A DNA stretch of 7,253 bases from Candidatus Symbiothrix sp. (GCA_031270925.1 JAISWY010000094.1:1-7253); one strand, 5' to 3'. Shown: positions 1 through 6,675, numbered from the stretch's first letter. Notes: generated from the sequence alone by a model not told the origin. Made by a program: numbers and translations.

Positions 1-765
1 CATCCGTTCGATAGCGATGACGTGCGCTTTAGCCAAATCGACCACATGGATGTAATCGCGAATACACGAGCCGTCGGGCGTGTTGTAATCATTGCCGAAA
101 ACCGACAGTTCGGGACGGATGCCGATGGCTGCTTGTGTGAGGAACGGTACCAAGTTTTGCGGAACGCCGTTGGGCAATTCGCCGATTTCGGCCGTTTTAT
201 GCGCTCCAATCGGATTGAAATAGCGCAAAACGATGCTTTTGAAAGGTGCGCCGGCGTGAATGGTATCGCGGATAATTTCTTCGTCGATTTGCTTGGTATT
301 GCCGTAGGGCGACAAAGCCGGTTGAATAGGTGCGGTTTCATCGACCGGAAGATGGTCGGAGTCGGGCTGCCCGTAAACCGTGCAGGATGAGGAAAATACG
401 ATTCCTTCTACTTTATATTCCGACATCAATTCCAACAAATTGAGCAATGATACAATATTATTACGGTAATACAAAAGCGGTTTATGCACCGATTCACCGA
501 CCGCTTTGCTTGCTGCAAAATGGATAATGCCTTTGATTCCTTGGTGTTTGTCGAAAACGCCTTTCAAAGCGGCGAAATCAATACAATCGACTTGCTCAAA
601 AGCGGGACGAATGCCGGTAATCCGTTCAATTCCATCTATGACGTCTGCATTGGAATTAGAGAGATTATCAACGATAACTACTTCATAACCTGCATTTTGT
701 AATTCTACTGTGGTATGGGAGCCAATGTATCCGGCCCCACCTGTTACCAAAATTTTTCCGTTCAT
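1..765 (-). CDS. galE: UDP-glucose 4-epimerase, 3' end cut by window edge
   Basis: Partial gene; the first 255 codons are visible and the C-terminal part (roughly 85-90 residues by family length) lies outside the window. GalE interconverts UDP-glucose and UDP-galactose in the cytoplasm with bound NAD, feeding galactose use and surface-polysaccharide synthesis. It is an extended short-chain dehydrogenase. Visible are the N-terminal NAD-binding glycine motif TGGAGYIGS (residues 8-16), IHFAA at 81-85, the catalytic serine region SSSCTVYG (125-132), and the catalytic pair Tyr154/Lys158 in SPYGNTK. Further on come RYFNPIGAH and DYIHVVDLAKAH, all standard for GalE. The ATG at 765 places the glycine motif normally and is preceded by an A-rich stretch without a Shine-Dalgarno sequence. 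It starts 11 bp after the trxB stop on the same strand, so it is probably co-transcribed with trxB. No frame damage is visible. Related sugar epimerases are possible, but the motif set favours GalE. Confidence 0.95.
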   Translation of the reverse strand, partial: MNGKILVTGGAGYIGSHTTVELQNAGYEVVIVDNLSNSNADVIDGIERITGIRPAFEQVDCIDFAALKGVFDKHQGIKGIIHFAASKAVGESVHKPLLYYRNNIVSLLNLLELMSEYKVEGIVFSSSCTVYGQPDSDHLPVDETAPIQPALSPYGNTKQIDEEIIRDTIHAGAPFKSIVLRYFNPIGAHKTAEIGELPNGVPQNLVPFLTQAAIGIRPELSVFGNDYNTPDGSCIRDYIHVVDLAKAHVIAIERM

Positions 766-776
766 TTTATTTGTTT

Positions 777-1715
777 TTATATTTTAATATTGTTTAAATA
801 ATGTTCCACTTCCTTGGCGGCGACACAACCCATTGCAGCGGCGACCACAGCTTGTTGATAACGCGGGTCGGCCACATCGCCGGCGGCAAAAACGCCCGGA
901 ATCGCCGTCCGGGTCGTTCCCCATTCCGTCTTGATGTAACCGTCGGCATCTACCGGAAGATAATGTTTGAAGGCTTCTGAATTGGGACGATGACCGATGG
1001 CCAAGAAAAGGCCGTCGATGGCGACGTCGAATTTTTCTTCATTCGGTTCGCCTTTAAAACGCACTAAATGAGCGCCTTCTACAAATTCTTCGCCAAATAA
1101 TCCCAATGTATTCGTATTAAAAAGGACTTCAATTTTCGGATGGTTCAACACGCGGTCTTGCATGATTTGGGATGCGCGTAAATGGTTTTTCCGAACAATC
1201 AGATAGACTTTGGAAGCTAAACCGGCCAAATACAGCGCTTCTTCACAAGCCGAATCGCCGCCGCCGACAATCGCTACCGGCTTTCTGCGGTAGAAAAAAC
1301 CGTCGCAGGTAGCGCAGGCCGAAACGCCTTTGCCGCTGTATTTTGCTTCGTCGGGAAGTCCCAAATATTTAGCGGAAGCGCCGGTGCAGATAATGACCGT
1401 ATCGGCGATTAATTCTTTTTGCCCGTCGATGGTAAAACGGAAGGGATTTTTCGACAAATCGCAGGCCGTAACGATGCCCGATCGTACTTCGGCGCCGAAA
1501 CGTTGAGCTTGCTGTTTCAAATCTTCCATCATTTGCAGGCCGTTTATTCCGGCTGGATAGCCGGGAAAGTTTTCTACTTCGGCTGTAATCGTCAATTGTC
1601 CGCCGGGTTGGATGCCTTCGTACAAGACGGGCTTCAAATTAGCGCGAGAAGTATAAATCGCCGCAGTGTATCCGGCGGGGCCGGAGCCGATAATTAAACA
1701 TTTATGTTTTTCCAT
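777..1715 (-). CDS. trxB: Thioredoxin-disulfide reductase (NADPH, FAD)
   Basis: A 312-residue protein of normal length for low-molecular-weight bacterial thioredoxin reductase. It passes electrons from NADPH through FAD and a redox-active disulfide to thioredoxin in the cytoplasm. Visible motifs are the FAD-binding GSGPAG (10-15), GGQL (38-41), the redox centre CATC (Cys134 and Cys137) followed by DG, the NADPH-binding GGGDSACEEA (151-160), and the C-terminal FAD motif GVFAAGDVADPRYQQ. The frame can be opened upstream to a TTG at 1736, adding seven residues. That TTG lies inside a TACCTTTG promoter element and the ATG at 1715 gives the usual short N-terminus (MEKHKCLIIGSG), so 1715 is preferred. 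galE follows 11 bp downstream on the same strand. ilvE starts divergently about 230 bp away. An alkyl hydroperoxide reductase F subunit would carry an extra N-terminal domain, absent here. Confidence 0.96.
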   Translation of the reverse strand: MEKHKCLIIGSGPAGYTAAIYTSRANLKPVLYEGIQPGGQLTITAEVENFPGYPAGINGLQMMEDLKQQAQRFGAEVRSGIVTACDLSKNPFRFTIDGQKELIADTVIICTGASAKYLGLPDEAKYSGKGVSACATCDGFFYRRKPVAIVGGGDSACEEALYLAGLASKVYLIVRKNHLRASQIMQDRVLNHPKIEVLFNTNTLGLFGEEFVEGAHLVRFKGEPNEEKFDVAIDGLFLAIGHRPNSEAFKHYLPVDADGYIKTEWGTTRTAIPGVFAAGDVADPRYQQAVVAAAMGCVAAKEVEHYLNNIKI

Positions 1716-1733
1716 TGTTTGTTGATTGAGGCG

Positions 1734-1741
1734 CAAAGGTA
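1734..1741 (-). promoter_or_regulatory. -7 box TACCTTTG upstream of trxB (proximal candidate)
   Basis: Read on the minus strand, 1741 to 1734 is TACCTTTG, a perfect match to the Bacteroidota -7 consensus TAnnTTTG, 18 bp before the trxB ATG. The expected -33 position about 20 bp upstream reads TCCG instead of TTTG, so this half-site is weak. If used, the 5' leader would be only about 10 nt. Confidence 0.5.
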
Positions 1742-1776
1742 GGGATTTTTTATCAGAAAACCGGATATTTTAATTC

Positions 1777-1805
1777 CAAAAATAATCTCCGGCGTCTCTT
1801 GCCAA
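1777..1805 (-). promoter_or_regulatory. Distal candidate promoter for trxB-galE
   Basis: On the minus strand TTG (1805-1803) is followed after 18 bp by TATTTTTG (1784-1777), matching the Bacteroidota TTG / TAnnTTTG pattern. Transcription would begin near 1770, giving a leader of about 55 nt for trxB. It has a better -33 half than the proximal candidate. Which one is used cannot be decided from sequence. Confidence 0.45.
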
Positions 1806-1891
1806 TATTCATTGTATTTAATTTATGGTTGTATCAAATTTCGGTAAAAATACGGAATTTTTCCCCTTCAATCAATTTTTCTCCTTTCTTA

Positions 1892-1923
1892 TTGTGAAAT
1901 CCCGTTTTTATCCCGTAAATTTG
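1892..1923 (+). promoter_or_regulatory. ilvE promoter (TTG-N21-TAAATTTG)
   Basis: TTG at 1892-1894 and TAAATTTG at 1916-1923 fit the Bacteroidota -33/-7 pattern with a 21-bp spacer. The -7 box ends 21 bp before the ATG at 1945, so the predicted leader is about 15 nt. That leaves no room for a leader-peptide attenuator or riboswitch. The site also shows that the longer frame opening at 1825 is not the true start. Confidence 0.7.
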
Positions 1924-1944
1924 CAACTTGAATTTTTAAAAATT

Positions 1945-2961
1945 ATGGAAAATATCAATTGGTCGAATTTGACTTTCGGTTATTTGAAAACCGATTTCAA
2001 TGTGAGAATGTACTATCGCGACGGTAAATGGAGCGATTTGGAAGTTACGGATTCGGAATATATTCCGTTGCATATCGCGGCGACTTGCTTGCATTACGGG
2101 CAGGAAGCATTTGAAGGTCTAAAAGCCTTCAAAGGGAAAGACGGCAAGATCCGCATTTTCCGGATGCACGAGAACGCTTTGCGTCTGCAATCTTCCTCGC
2201 GGGGGATTTTGATGGCCGAATTGCCGGTCGATTTGTTTGAAAAAGCCGTCGTGGAAGCCGTCAAATGCAACGAGCGCTTTGTGCCGCCGTATGAAAGCGG
2301 CGCTTCCTTATATATTCGTCCACTGTTGATTGGTTCGTCGGCGCAAGTGGGCGTAAAACCATCGAAGGAATACACGTTTATCGTTTTTGTAACGCCGGTC
2401 GGCCCATATTTCAAGGAAGGTTTTAAAACAACGCCGGTGAGTATTTTTCGCGATTACGACCGCGCTGCGCCGCTTGGAACAGGCACCATCAAAGTGGGTG
2501 GAAATTACGCGGCAAGTTTGGTCCCGGGCGAAATTGCATACTCCAAAGGCTATTCGGCCGTTTTGTATCTCGACGCCAAAGAAAAAAAATACATCGACGA
2601 ATGTGGGCCGGCCAACTTTTTCGGCATCAAAAATAATGCTTATATCACGCCGGCATCGACTTCGATTTTGCCTTCGATTACCAACAAAAGCTTGATGCAA
2701 TTGGCCGAGGATTTGGGCATGAAAGTCGAACGCCGCCAAATTCCGCTGGAAGAACTGGCTACTTTCGAAGAAGCCGGAATGTGCGGGACGGCCGCCGTTA
2801 TTAGTCCCATTCAACGGGTGGATGATACGGACAACGGCACATCTTACGTTTTCTCGAAAAACGGAAAACCGGGAGCGGTTTGCGAAAAATTGTACAACAC
2901 TTTGCGGGCGATTCAGTACGGCGATGCAGAAGATCGCCACGGATGGGTTACCGTGTTGTGA
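1945..2961 (+). CDS. ilvE: Branched-chain amino acid aminotransferase
   Basis: A 338-residue class IV (fold type IV) PLP-dependent aminotransferase. It catalyses the last step of valine, leucine and isoleucine synthesis, and the first step of their breakdown, using glutamate/2-oxoglutarate as partner. The N-terminus has the HYGQEAFEGLKAF motif (50-62). LYIRPLLIGSSAQVGVKPS (122-140) follows, then the PLP lysine Lys183 in GTIKVGGNYAASL. DECGPANFFGI (218-228) and the late MCGTAAVISPI are also present. These features and the length match the longer, eukaryote-like BCAT subgroup common in Bacteroidota rather than the roughly 310-residue E. coli type. The frame is open back to an ATG at 1825, which would add 40 residues of low-complexity sequence. 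A promoter lies within that stretch and the BCAT homology begins at MENINWSNL, so 1945 is chosen. It stands alone, diverges from trxB and ends 16 bp from the convergent metG stop. No terminator hairpin is visible in that gap. Confidence 0.95.
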   Translation: MENINWSNLTFGYLKTDFNVRMYYRDGKWSDLEVTDSEYIPLHIAATCLHYGQEAFEGLKAFKGKDGKIRIFRMHENALRLQSSSRGILMAELPVDLFEKAVVEAVKCNERFVPPYESGASLYIRPLLIGSSAQVGVKPSKEYTFIVFVTPVGPYFKEGFKTTPVSIFRDYDRAAPLGTGTIKVGGNYAASLVPGEIAYSKGYSAVLYLDAKEKKYIDECGPANFFGIKNNAYITPASTSILPSITNKSLMQLAEDLGMKVERRQIPLEELATFEEAGMCGTAAVISPIQRVDDTDNGTSYVFSKNGKPGAVCEKLYNTLRAIQYGDAEDRHGWVTVL

Positions 2962-2977
2962 GAATGAAAACGTAAGC

Positions 2978-5083
2978 CTACTTCACTTCACTCCCCGCCA
3001 AAACATCCCGCATCGGCGTAATAACCGCCAAGCTCCCGTCGGCATTTTCCGCCGAAAGTATCATGCCTTGCGATTCGATGCCTTTGATTTTGCGCGGCTC
3101 CAGATTGGCGATGAAACAGACTTGCTTGCCGATTAATTCTTCTGGCCGGTAATGTTGCGCGATGCCCGATAAAATGGTGCGGCCGCCTAATCCGTCGTCA
3201 ATCTTGAATTGTAATAATTTGTCGGCTTTCGGCACTTTCACACATTCCAGCACTTTGCCTGTGCGAATGTCTAATTTTGTGAAATCATCGAAAACGATGT
3301 TCGGTTTGACAGCTACGGCTTGATACGCTTTCAATTCGTTGGCTTTTTTGGAGTCCTGCAATTTTTTAATTTGGCGTTCAATCGCTTCATCTTCAATCTT
3401 TTCGAACAATAATTCCGGTTGATTCAGGGGATGATTAGCGGCCAGCAGATCGGTTTTGCCCAAATCGTTCCATTTTAGTTCTCCGTCATTCCGACGAGAG
3501 TTGGAATCCCCTGTGTTTGCGGAAGATTGCGGGTCAAACTCGCAATGACGGCAATTAAGAAGTTGTTTGATCTTTTCGGATGAAAACGGTAAAAACGGCT
3601 CGAAAGCGATGGCCAGATTAGCTGTGATTTGTAATGCGATATTCAAAATAGTCGCCGCCCGCTGGGAGTCGGTCTTGAAAACTTTCCAAGGCTCAGTATC
3701 GGCCAAATATTTATTGCCGATGCGTGCCAAGTTCATAGCTTCTTTCAGCGCTTCGCGAAAACGATACTGGTCGAGATTCGATTCCAAATTGTGTTTTACC
3801 TGCACAAACTCGACGATGGTTTCGCGATCGTAATTGGTTAATTCGCCGCAAGCGGGAACTTTCCCATCGAAAAATTTATGCGTCAAAACCAAGGCTCGGT
3901 TGACGAAATTGCCCAAAACGGCGACCAACTCATTGTTGTTGCGAGCTTGAAAATCTTTCCAAGTGAAATCGTTGTCTTTCGTTTCGGGTGCGTTGGCAGT
4001 TAAAACATAACGCAAAACGTCTTGTTTACCGGGGAAATCTTCCAGATATTCGTGTAGCCAAACCGCCCAATTTCGCGAGGTAGAAATTTTATCGCCTTCG
4101 AGGTTCAAAAATTCGTTGGCGGGAACATTATCGGGCAAAATATATGAACCGTCGGCTTTCGACATAGCCGGAAAAACGATGCAATGGAATACGATATTGT
4201 CTTTCCCGATGAAATGCACCAATTTTGTGTCGTCGCTTTTCCACCATTTTTCCCAATCGTCAGGCGAATGTTCGATGGTGTTGGAAATGTAACCGATAGG
4301 CGCGTCGAACCACACGTAAAGCACTTTTCCTTCGGCACCTTCTACCGGAACGGGAACGCCCCAGTCCAAATCGCGACTCACGGCGCGCGGCTGCAAGCCC
4401 GTGTCGAGCCACGATTTGCATTGTCCGTAAACGTTGGATTTCCATTCTTTGTGGTCTTCCAAAATCCATTTCCGCAACCATTTTTCGTGCTTATCCAGAG
4501 GCAAATACCAATGTTTGGTGGCTTTCAAAACCGGAACGCTACCGCTGATGGCCGATTTCGGGTTGATCAGTTCGAGTGGACTTAGCGATGTTCCGCAAAC
4601 CTCGCACTGGTCGCCATACGCGCGTTCGTTGCCGCAGAGGGGACATTTGCCGGTAATGTAGCGGTCGGCCAGAAACTGTTGGGCTTCATCATCATAATAT
4701 TGTTCGGATGTTTTTTCGATAAACTCGCCTTTGTCATACAGTTTCCGGAAAAACTCGGATGCTGTTTGATGATGGATTTTCGACGAAGTACGCGAATAAA
4801 TATCAAACGTAATCCCAAAATCCTCGAACGATTTCTTGATAATATAGTGGTAGCGATCGACTACTTCCTGCGGCGTAACGCCTTCGGCTTTCGCTTTCAA
4901 GGCGATAGGCACGCCGTGTTCGTCGGATCCGCCGATGAAAAGCGTTTCTTCTCCTTTCAAGCGGAGGTAACGTGCAAAAATATCGGCCGGCACATATACG
5001 CCGGCCAAATGTCCAATATGCACCGGCCCATTGGCATAAGGGAGGGCAGAGGTAATAAGGGTTCGTTTGTGAGATTTATTCAT
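2978..5083 (-). CDS. metG: Methionyl-tRNA synthetase with C-terminal tRNA-binding domain and an in-frame repeat insertion
   Basis: A 701-residue cytoplasmic enzyme that charges tRNA-Met with methionine. The class I catalytic domain has the HIGH signature at 22-25 and a KMSKS-type loop KISTS at 332-336. The zinc knuckle of the connective-peptide region uses Cys147, Cys150, Cys160 and Cys163. A helical anticodon-binding domain follows (about 375-505). The fused EMAP/Arc1p-like tRNA-binding domain begins near 599 ([15 protein letters not shown]) and runs to the end, as in dimeric bacterial MetRS. Residues 511-534 are foreign-looking and coincide with a 69-bp palindromic repeat (listed separately). 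They sit between LLN and [13 protein letters not shown], in the linker ahead of the tRNA-binding domain, and account for the protein being about two dozen residues longer than I would expect for Bacteroidales MetG. The frame stays open, and the catalytic and binding domains look intact, so the enzyme is probably active. The ATG at 5083 sits 29 bp behind a strong promoter; no T-box leader fits. Confidence 0.97.
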   Translation of the reverse strand: MNKSHKRTLITSALPYANGPVHIGHLAGVYVPADIFARYLRLKGEETLFIGGSDEHGVPIALKAKAEGVTPQEVVDRYHYIIKKSFEDFGITFDIYSRTSSKIHHQTASEFFRKLYDKGEFIEKTSEQYYDDEAQQFLADRYITGKCPLCGNERAYGDQCEVCGTSLSPLELINPKSAISGSVPVLKATKHWYLPLDKHEKWLRKWILEDHKEWKSNVYGQCKSWLDTGLQPRAVSRDLDWGVPVPVEGAEGKVLYVWFDAPIGYISNTIEHSPDDWEKWWKSDDTKLVHFIGKDNIVFHCIVFPAMSKADGSYILPDNVPANEFLNLEGDKISTSRNWAVWLHEYLEDFPGKQDVLRYVLTANAPETKDNDFTWKDFQARNNNELVAVLGNFVNRALVLTHKFFDGKVPACGELTNYDRETIVEFVQVKHNLESNLDQYRFREALKEAMNLARIGNKYLADTEPWKVFKTDSQRAATILNIALQITANLAIAFEPFLPFSSEKIKQLLNCRHCEFDPQSSANTGDSNSRRNDGELKWNDLGKTDLLAANHPLNQPELLFEKIEDEAIERQIKKLQDSKKANELKAYQAVAVKPNIVFDDFTKLDIRTGKVLECVKVPKADKLLQFKIDDGLGGRTILSGIAQHYRPEELIGKQVCFIANLEPRKIKGIESQGMILSAENADGSLAVITPMRDVLAGSEVK
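3483..3551. repeat. 69-bp palindromic REP/MITE-like element inside metG
   Basis: Terminal inverted repeats CCGTCATTCCGA (3483-3494) and TCGCAATGACGG (3540-3551) match at 11 of 12 positions. Inside are two hairpins. ATTCCGAC-GAGA-GTTGGAAT spans 3488-3507: eight pairs including one G.T, with a 4-nt loop. ATTGCGGG-TCAAA-CTCGCAAT spans 3526-3546: eight pairs including one G.T, with a 5-nt loop. CCGTC/GACGG closes them as an outer stem, and an 18-nt spacer separates the hairpins. The length is exactly 23 codons, so the metG frame is preserved. The encoded residues begin RHCE and end NSRRNDG; RHCE-type strings are familiar to me as translations of dispersed non-coding repeats starting CGTCATTGCGAG. 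No second copy is present in the window and no clear target-site duplication is seen. Confidence 0.85.
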
Positions 5084-5112
5084 AAGTTTAAATCCTTTTT
5101 AATTTTGTCCGG

Positions 5113-5144
5113 CAAAGGTAGATAAAGTTTGGAAATTGTCCAAA
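5113..5144 (-). promoter_or_regulatory. metG promoter (TTTG-N20-TACCTTTG)
   Basis: On the minus strand TTTG (5144-5141) is followed after 20 bp by TACCTTTG (5120-5113), a full match to the Bacteroidota -33/-7 consensus and the best promoter in the window. It begins four bases after the maf stop codon. Transcription should start near 5106, giving a leader of about 23 nt, so metG need not depend on maf transcription. Confidence 0.85.
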
Positions 5145-5147
5145 CGG

Positions 5148-5732
5148 CTACATCCATTCTTTTAAATATTTGTATAACAAGCGCATCGGCAAGCCCATGA
5201 TATTGTAAAATGAACCGCTCAGACTTTCCACGCCGATATAACCGATCCATTCCTGCACGCCGTAAGCGCCGGCTTTGTCGTAAGGGCGGTATTTGCGGAT
5301 GTAATAGTCGATTTCCTGTTCGTCCAATGTGGCGAATTTGACTTCCGAAACGGCGTAAAAAGATTGTTGCCGTTCTTTGGTTGTGAGGCAAACGCCGGTA
5401 ATCACTTCGTGCGTTTTTCCCGACAGGAAACGGAGCATCGCTTTGGCGTCTTCTTCGTCCTGCGGTTTGCCATAAACTTTGTCGCTTTGCCAAACGATGG
5501 TGTCGGCTGTGATGAGAAACACATCGTCGTTCATCAGGGCTTGAAAGGCTGTTGCTTTTTTGCAGGCGATATAGACAGGGATTTCTTCTTTCCACAGCGA
5601 TGGCGGATAAGATTCTTCGATGTCGGGCATTGTTTTCACTTCAAAAGGGATGTCCAGACCAGACAATAATTCCTCACGACGAGGCGATTGCGAGCCTAAA
5701 ACGATTTTATACCGGGAAAGATTTTCCAACAT
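5148..5732 (-). CDS. maf: Maf-family nucleoside triphosphate pyrophosphatase
   Basis: A 194-residue protein of normal length for the Maf/Ham1-fold family. These cytoplasmic enzymes hydrolyse (d)NTPs, including modified or non-canonical ones, to monophosphate and pyrophosphate; older annotations call them septum-formation inhibitors. Visible motifs are the N-terminal GSQSPRREELL (13-23), TADT with the candidate catalytic Asp77, GKP (88-90), KTHEVITGV (106-114), KAGAYGVQ (153-160) and GSFYNIMGLP (173-182). The KAGAYGxQ form is typical of the dTTP/UTP pyrophosphatase subgroup (YhdE-like) rather than the YceF-like m7GTP subgroup, so dTTP/UTPase activity is inferred. The ATG at 5732 places GSQSPRR at its usual position. 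metG follows on the same strand after 64 bp but has its own promoter. The gene appears intact. Confidence 0.94.
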   Translation of the reverse strand: MLENLSRYKIVLGSQSPRREELLSGLDIPFEVKTMPDIEESYPPSLWKEEIPVYIACKKATAFQALMNDDVFLITADTIVWQSDKVYGKPQDEEDAKAMLRFLSGKTHEVITGVCLTTKERQQSFYAVSEVKFATLDEQEIDYYIRKYRPYDKAGAYGVQEWIGYIGVESLSGSFYNIMGLPMRLLYKYLKEWM

Positions 5733-5751
5733 GATGCTTTGTATTAAAGCA

Positions 5752-5759
5752 CAAAAATA
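5752..5759 (-). promoter_or_regulatory. -7 box TATTTTTG upstream of maf
   Basis: Minus-strand TATTTTTG (5759-5752) fits TAnnTTTG and lies 19 bp before the maf ATG. No TTG is found at the expected -33 distance in the surrounding A/T-rich DNA, so this is a half-supported promoter. Given the A/T runs, chance is a real possibility. Confidence 0.4.
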
Positions 5760-5813
5760 GGTATTTTTTTTGGTTAAATCTTTTTTTGGGGTGCTATTGA
5801 CTTTTTAATGCAG

Positions 5814-6223
5814 CTAAATTATATTCAGATGTCTCCATGCGGTTGCTTCGTTCTCTTCAAAAAAAGATGCGGCTTATCCAATAAGATTTTTCGCCGGATA
5901 TTGTATGACCGGTAATGTTTTCATAATCCCTAACCCGCAGTATGGCAAGAACTGCTTGCCGGCGTCCTCCATCAATAGATTATCCCGAACCGTTGCTATG
6001 TATGCCAATTTGTCATAGGTGTAGCGTTTGACAGGTCGAATTTTCTGACTTTTTCAATCCCGTTTTTCCATGACAAAAATTCCGTTTCATCCACTCCTAC
6101 GCCCATTTGAAAAACAAGCTGCGTTGGCGGAAATCCAACCGACACAACCTCCTGATTGACAGCCTTAAACAAATACAACTCATTCGCCCGCAACGAAAAT
6201 TCTATTTTCTCGTTTATTGTCAT
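5814..6223 (-). pseudogene. Degraded small gene of unknown function (frameshift, possible nonsense codon)
   Basis: An ATG at 6223 opens a frame of 75 codons (starting MTINEKIEFSLRANELYLF, ending at a stop at 5996). Protein-like sequence then continues in the -1 frame. Just after a TGA near the A5 run around 6050, that frame reads KSQKIRPVKRYTYDKLAYI, then ATVRDNLLMEDAGKQFLPY and CGLGIMKTLPVIQYPAKNL, to a TAA at 5876-5874. Past this TAA the same frame again looks protein-like (AASFFEENEATAWRHLNII) up to a TAG at 5816-5814. The simplest reading is one coding sequence that lost one base, probably in the A run (or a sequencing error), and perhaps also gained a nonsense codon. The combined product would be about 116 to 136 residues. 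I recognise no domain and see no signal peptide or membrane segment. It lies alone between maf and the tRNA genes, with no promoter match upstream. Alternatives are two unrelated chance ORFs or programmed -1 frameshifting. Confidence 0.5.
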
Positions 6224-6277
6224 AAATTATCTCTCTTGCCATGACATCCCCCAAAAACGATTTTTTTGGAAAAACAC

Positions 6278-6306
6278 TTGCAGGAAAAAAAAAAGTATTA
6301 TCTTTG
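6278..6306 (+). promoter_or_regulatory. Promoter of the tRNA-Gly/tRNA-Leu unit (TTG-N18-TATCTTTG)
   Basis: TTG at 6278-6280 and TATCTTTG at 6299-6306 match the Bacteroidota -33/-7 pattern with an 18-bp spacer containing an A10 run (6285-6294). The predicted start near 6312 lies only about seven bases before the mature 5' end of tRNA-Gly. Confidence 0.75.
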
Positions 6307-6318
6307 CAGCCGTAAAAC

Positions 6319-6394
<76 letters not shown>

Positions 6395-6418
6395 ATTTTT
6401 TTCATGACAGAATGGTCT

Positions 6419-6502
6419 GCCCGGATGGTGGTATGGTAGACACGCAAGACTTAAAATCTTGTGACCATAGCGGTTGTGCGGGTTCAAGTCCCGCTCCGAG
6501 TA
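6419..6502 (+). tRNA. tRNA-Leu (anticodon UAA), slightly irregular
   Basis: An 84-nt class II tRNA. The anticodon stem is CAAGA/TCTTG with loop CTTAAAA (anticodon TAA at 6452-6454). A long variable arm pairs GACC with GGTT. The T arm is GCGGG-TTCAAGT-CCCGC. The acceptor GCCCGGA pairs with TCCGAGT except for a C3.A70 mismatch and a terminal G.T; the usual 3' strand would be TCCGGGT or similar. The D loop is short and a T stands where the conserved A14 is expected. No CCA is encoded (discriminator A, then CTT), unlike the neighbouring tRNA-Gly. It is probably functional, but the acceptor mismatch makes a decaying or altered copy conceivable. Confidence 0.92.
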
Positions 6503-6508
6503 CTTTAC

Positions 6509-6552
6509 AAAATGCTAATAATCAATAAATCAGATTGTTGGCATTTTTGTTT
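6509..6552 (+). terminator. Rho-independent terminator of the tRNA unit
   Basis: Arms 6509-6523 and 6533-6547 pair as a 15-bp stem with two G.U pairs (core AAATGC/GCATTT) around a 9-nt loop, followed by the T-rich run TTTTTGTTTT at 6543-6552. It begins six bases after tRNA-Leu. The A-rich left side means it could also work on the opposite strand for leftward transcripts coming from 6660. Confidence 0.85.
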
Positions 6553-6664
6553 TATAAAAAATCCCCTGAAAATCCCCACTTATTTCAAAATAATGAAAAA
6601 GCACACCAAAAAACCGCCGTCTTTTAATGTGCTTAGTGAATTTAAAAACAATACCTTTCGGCAT
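6530..6664 (-). CDS. Tiny ORF (44 codons), doubtful
   Basis: An ATG at 6664 opens a 44-codon frame (MPKGIVFKFTKHIKRRRFF at the start) ending with TGA at 6532-6530, inside the tRNA terminator loop. It is included because a good leftward promoter pattern sits directly in front: its -7 box ends at 6676, so the leader would be only about five nucleotides. The product would be basic and rich in Phe and Lys. I recognise nothing in it. The opposite strand of the same stretch holds a 24-codon ORF (6593-6667), so the frame may be chance. Alternatively the promoter drives a short non-coding RNA that stops at the bidirectional hairpin. Confidence 0.2.
   Translation of the reverse strand: MPKGIVFKFTKHIKRRRFFGVLFHYFEISGDFQGIFYKTKMPTI
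6558..6577. repeat. Short direct repeat AAAATCCCC x2, 11-bp spacing
   Basis: AAAATCCCC occurs at 6558-6566 and again at 6569-6577, so the units lie one helical turn apart just downstream of the tRNA terminator. Two nine-base copies are weak evidence alone. The helical phasing would suit a protein-binding site, for example recombinase arm sites, but this is speculation. Confidence 0.35.
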
Positions 6665-6675
6665 TAATTTAGTGG

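Noticed and set aside
1825..1944. A 40-residue N-terminal extension of IlvE
   Set aside because: It is low-complexity, has no BCAT homology, and overlaps the promoter at 1892-1923.
2308..2940. A 210-codon frame antisense to ilvE
   Set aside because: It lies wholly opposite an unmistakable gene and its product is arginine/phenylalanine-rich nonsense.
2962..2977. Possible terminator between convergent ilvE and metG
   Set aside because: The gap is 16 bp with no inverted repeat or T run. Termination must occur within coding DNA or by Rho.
4184..4585. A 133-codon frame antisense to metG, and similar frames opposite metG, trxB and maf
   Set aside because: They are shadows of conserved genes, with no motif or promoter of their own.
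5943..5959. GGCAAG-AACTG-CTTGCC hairpin within the degraded gene
   Set aside because: The stem is six bases only, with no T run, and sits in a coding-like frame, so it is too weak to call a terminator.
6250..6270. CCAAAAA-CGA-TTTTTTTGG inverted repeat near the tRNA promoter
   Set aside because: It is made almost entirely of A and T runs, has an uneven stem, and is not placed at a gene end, so it is probably chance.
6461..6667. A 68-codon rightward frame after tRNA-Leu, ending in MKKHTKKPPSFNVLSEF
   Set aside because: It begins inside the tRNA and crosses the terminator. The 24-codon tail alone has no promoter or recognisable signal.
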